Shown piece after piece: positions 61,456-64,000 of a stretch of DNA of 64,000 bases (the first letter of the stretch is position 1; each line of letters starts with the position of its first letter). The notes under the pieces were generated by a model. It was not told the origin of the DNA. It did not search any database and saw only the letters and a program-made list of their open reading frames with translations. The position numbers and the translations under genes are program-made. Source of the stretch: Scylla paramamosain (taxonomy: Eukaryota > Arthropoda > Malacostraca > Decapoda > Portunidae); the NCBI RefSeq assembly GCF_035594125.1, contig NC_087193.1, positions 911,001 through 975,000 of the forward strand, read 5' to 3'.

Positions 61456-61690
61456 GAGGAGGGTGCCTAGCATTAACACCTGATGAGTGTCAACAAGCAT
61501 AAGGGGAGGCATAGTGTGGCAATCTGACAGAACAATATGCATTGCAGGGCAGCTTTACTGGTTAAATAGAATCTTGTTTTAAAAGTGTGTTGATGTACTG
61601 AACTAGATTTCAGACTTCACTGATGCTTGTATAGCTCATATAAAGGTCATCTGAAATTAACATCTTTCTCTCTCTCTTTCTCTTTCTCAC

Positions 61691-61819
61691 CTGTGGCTGG
61701 GTCCGAGGCACTCACTGCGCCGAGGAGCTTCTCTTTTGGGATGCGGCGTAAGAGTTGTTGCAGGTGAGGGTTGTTGTGGTAGCGGAAGAGCAGTGTGGAG
61801 CATGATGTAATGTGCATGG
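61691..61819 (-). CDS. Acyl-CoA dehydrogenase-like exon (N-terminal helical domain)
   Basis: 129 nt, entering and leaving in phase 1. Acceptor CTGTTCCCCAG, donor GTGAGA in gene sense. The peptide is (A)MHITSCSTLLFRYHNNPHLQ, then QLLRRIPKEKLLGAV and SASDPAT with a split Gly. This is the end of the ACAD N-terminal helical domain ('...H......L......Q....L..I..G....A.TEP..GSD'). The Thr-Glu-Pro of many ACADs is Ser-Asp-Pro here. It is the most upstream exon found; no candidate earlier exon was seen between 61820 and 64000. Confidence 0.87.
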
Positions 61820-62862
<1,043 letters not shown>

Positions 62863-63660
62863 TAGGCCTGTCCACACTCAGAAACACTGTTTGGAAACAG
62901 TGTTTTCAAACAGTTTGCAACATCAGAAACATTGTTTGGAAACAGTGTTTTCAAACAGTTTGCAAACTCTATGCAAACAGTTTCCAAGAAACTGTTTCCA
63001 AACATTTTGTAAATTATTTCCAATTTGCAAACTATTTCCAAACAGTTTGCAAACAGTTTGAAAACTGTTTCCAAGCAATGTAACAATTTCCTGTCCAGAC
63101 CTCAGTTGCCATCCTGTCTGCGATGGGTGTAGAGGCTGCAGCAGCAGCCTCTGTATTTTCCTTGGCACTTTTGGTAAATTCATAGAAGGGCAAGAAAAAG
63201 AGATAGGTGAGGAATTTTTTTTAGAAAAGGGAGCTTTTTATGGTGATTTACTTCAGATAGAGAGTAGATGGAGCAGGTTTCACCAATTTTCTTTAGATAT
63301 CCACAACTGACTGAAATACTTTTATAGATGTGGCTCCCACAGGTTAAAATTTCAGATTTTACAACTAATTTCTTAAATCCTGACAAAAGATAAAAATTTA
63401 AGATCTCCAGAAATTACTGACAATTTGGCAGCACTACTGATTCATTGCCACTTTTGCTGTACACACACACACACACGCGCACATGTGTGAAAGATTGTTT
63501 TCCAAAGTTTGCAAGCAGTTTGCAAACATTGTTTCAAAAGATTGTTTCCAAACAGTTTGCAAGCAGTTTGCAAACTGTTCACAAACATTTGCAAACAATG
63601 TTTCCAAACTGTTTGCAAGCATTGTTTCCAAATAATGTTTCCTGGTGTGGAAAGGCCCTA
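62863..63660. mobile_element. MITE with inverted ends and TTTGCAAAC/TTTGGAAAC subterminal arrays
   Basis: Left end TAGGCCTGTCCACACTCAGA, complement of right end TAGGGCCTTTCCACACCAGG, both followed by AAACA-T/C-T-G/A-TTTGG. Each end carries many copies of GTTTGCAAACAG or GTTTGGAAACAG palindromic units (62885-63085 and 63497-63645). The middle is unique with a (CA)n at 63462-63476. Open frames over the arrays are artefacts. The superfamily is not assigned; the element is probably non-autonomous. Confidence 0.72.
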
Positions 63661-64000
63661 TCTGAACACACAAGCTGCCTAAATCAGTTCTCACACATAC
63701 TGTCTACTGCCTTGCCTGCTTCAAGTGATGGACAAGGGAAGGGAGACACAGAGGCAAAAGCAACTGATGGATAGGTCAGTTGGTTACTTGATTACATTAA
63801 GTTTGGAAGTACAGTAAGATTTGTTACTTTATGGCGTTTCTTATATGGTATGGCTGTGTCATGTGAGTTGTTGCGTGGCTGTGTCATGTGTAATGTAATG
63901 TGTGTGATTAGCTGGGAGTGATATGGGTTGTTTTTATGGCTGTATATGATGTGTATTTTATTTTTTTATTATTTATTTATTTATTATTTTTTTAGTGTTA
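63661..64000. other. Sequence to window end, nothing recognised
   Basis: Contains a 'gctgtgtcatgtg' near-duplication at about 63850-63890 and an AT-rich (TTTA)n-like stretch at the very end. No exon supported. Confidence 0.4.

Overview
This window is nuclear DNA of an animal with large, repeat-packed introns. The mix of DIRS-type tyrosine-recombinase retrotransposon, several non-LTR retrotransposon (LINE) families, pogo/Tigger-, Harbinger- and hAT-type DNA transposons, and very long (AT)n, (GA)n and (CA)n arrays suggests a decapod crustacean, probably a crab. The species is an inference from repeat style. No bacterial operon, rRNA, convincing tRNA or CRISPR array was seen.

The one host gene recognised runs on the minus strand across almost the whole window. 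Four coding exons (61819-61691, 36594-36410, 33588-33460, 4664-4509) have good splice sites and compatible phases (1, 0, 0, 0). Together they encode about 200 contiguous residues of an acyl-CoA dehydrogenase-family protein. First and last exons lie outside the window. About 0.6 kb of coding sequence is spread over 57 kb; nearly everything else is intron built from mobile DNA.

Four LINE groups dominate. LINE A (jockey-like, poly(A) tail) has about ten copies, including a nearly complete one at 28.85-32.06 kb. LINE B/C has an ORF1p-like coiled-coil protein, an endonuclease and a reverse transcriptase, and a 3' tail made of ACTAGGTAAATACAC-like repeats. It occurs as head-to-tail pairs or triplets (14.2-18 kb; 46.3-56 kb) and as inverted copies (22.7-26.7 kb). 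LINE D (57.06-60.05 kb) has a zinc-knuckle ORF1 and an endonuclease but no reverse transcriptase, and sits inside a 26-bp satellite. LINE E is a short 3' fragment near the left edge.

Nesting is clear at base level in several places. A complete-looking DIRS element (37.92-42.85 kb) lies in a LINE A copy at a conservative, duplication-free junction. A solo LTR (48.28-49.36 kb) lies in LINE C1 with a 4-bp duplication. A Tigger-type element (19.26-21.64 kb) lies in LINE B3. A hAT-type element with an 8-bp duplication (24.57-25.66 kb) lies in LINE B5 and itself carries a TA array that received a Tigger-type MITE. Fold-back elements, MITEs, minisatellites and microsatellites fill much of the rest. 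All transposon reading frames seen are broken or partial.

The most promising observations are: the DIRS element, whose internal complementary region preserves a circle junction that explains its insertion site to the base; LINE B/C, whose ends lie in CA repeats or in the tails of its own relatives, suggesting microsatellite or self-tail targeting; and the large-intron host gene.
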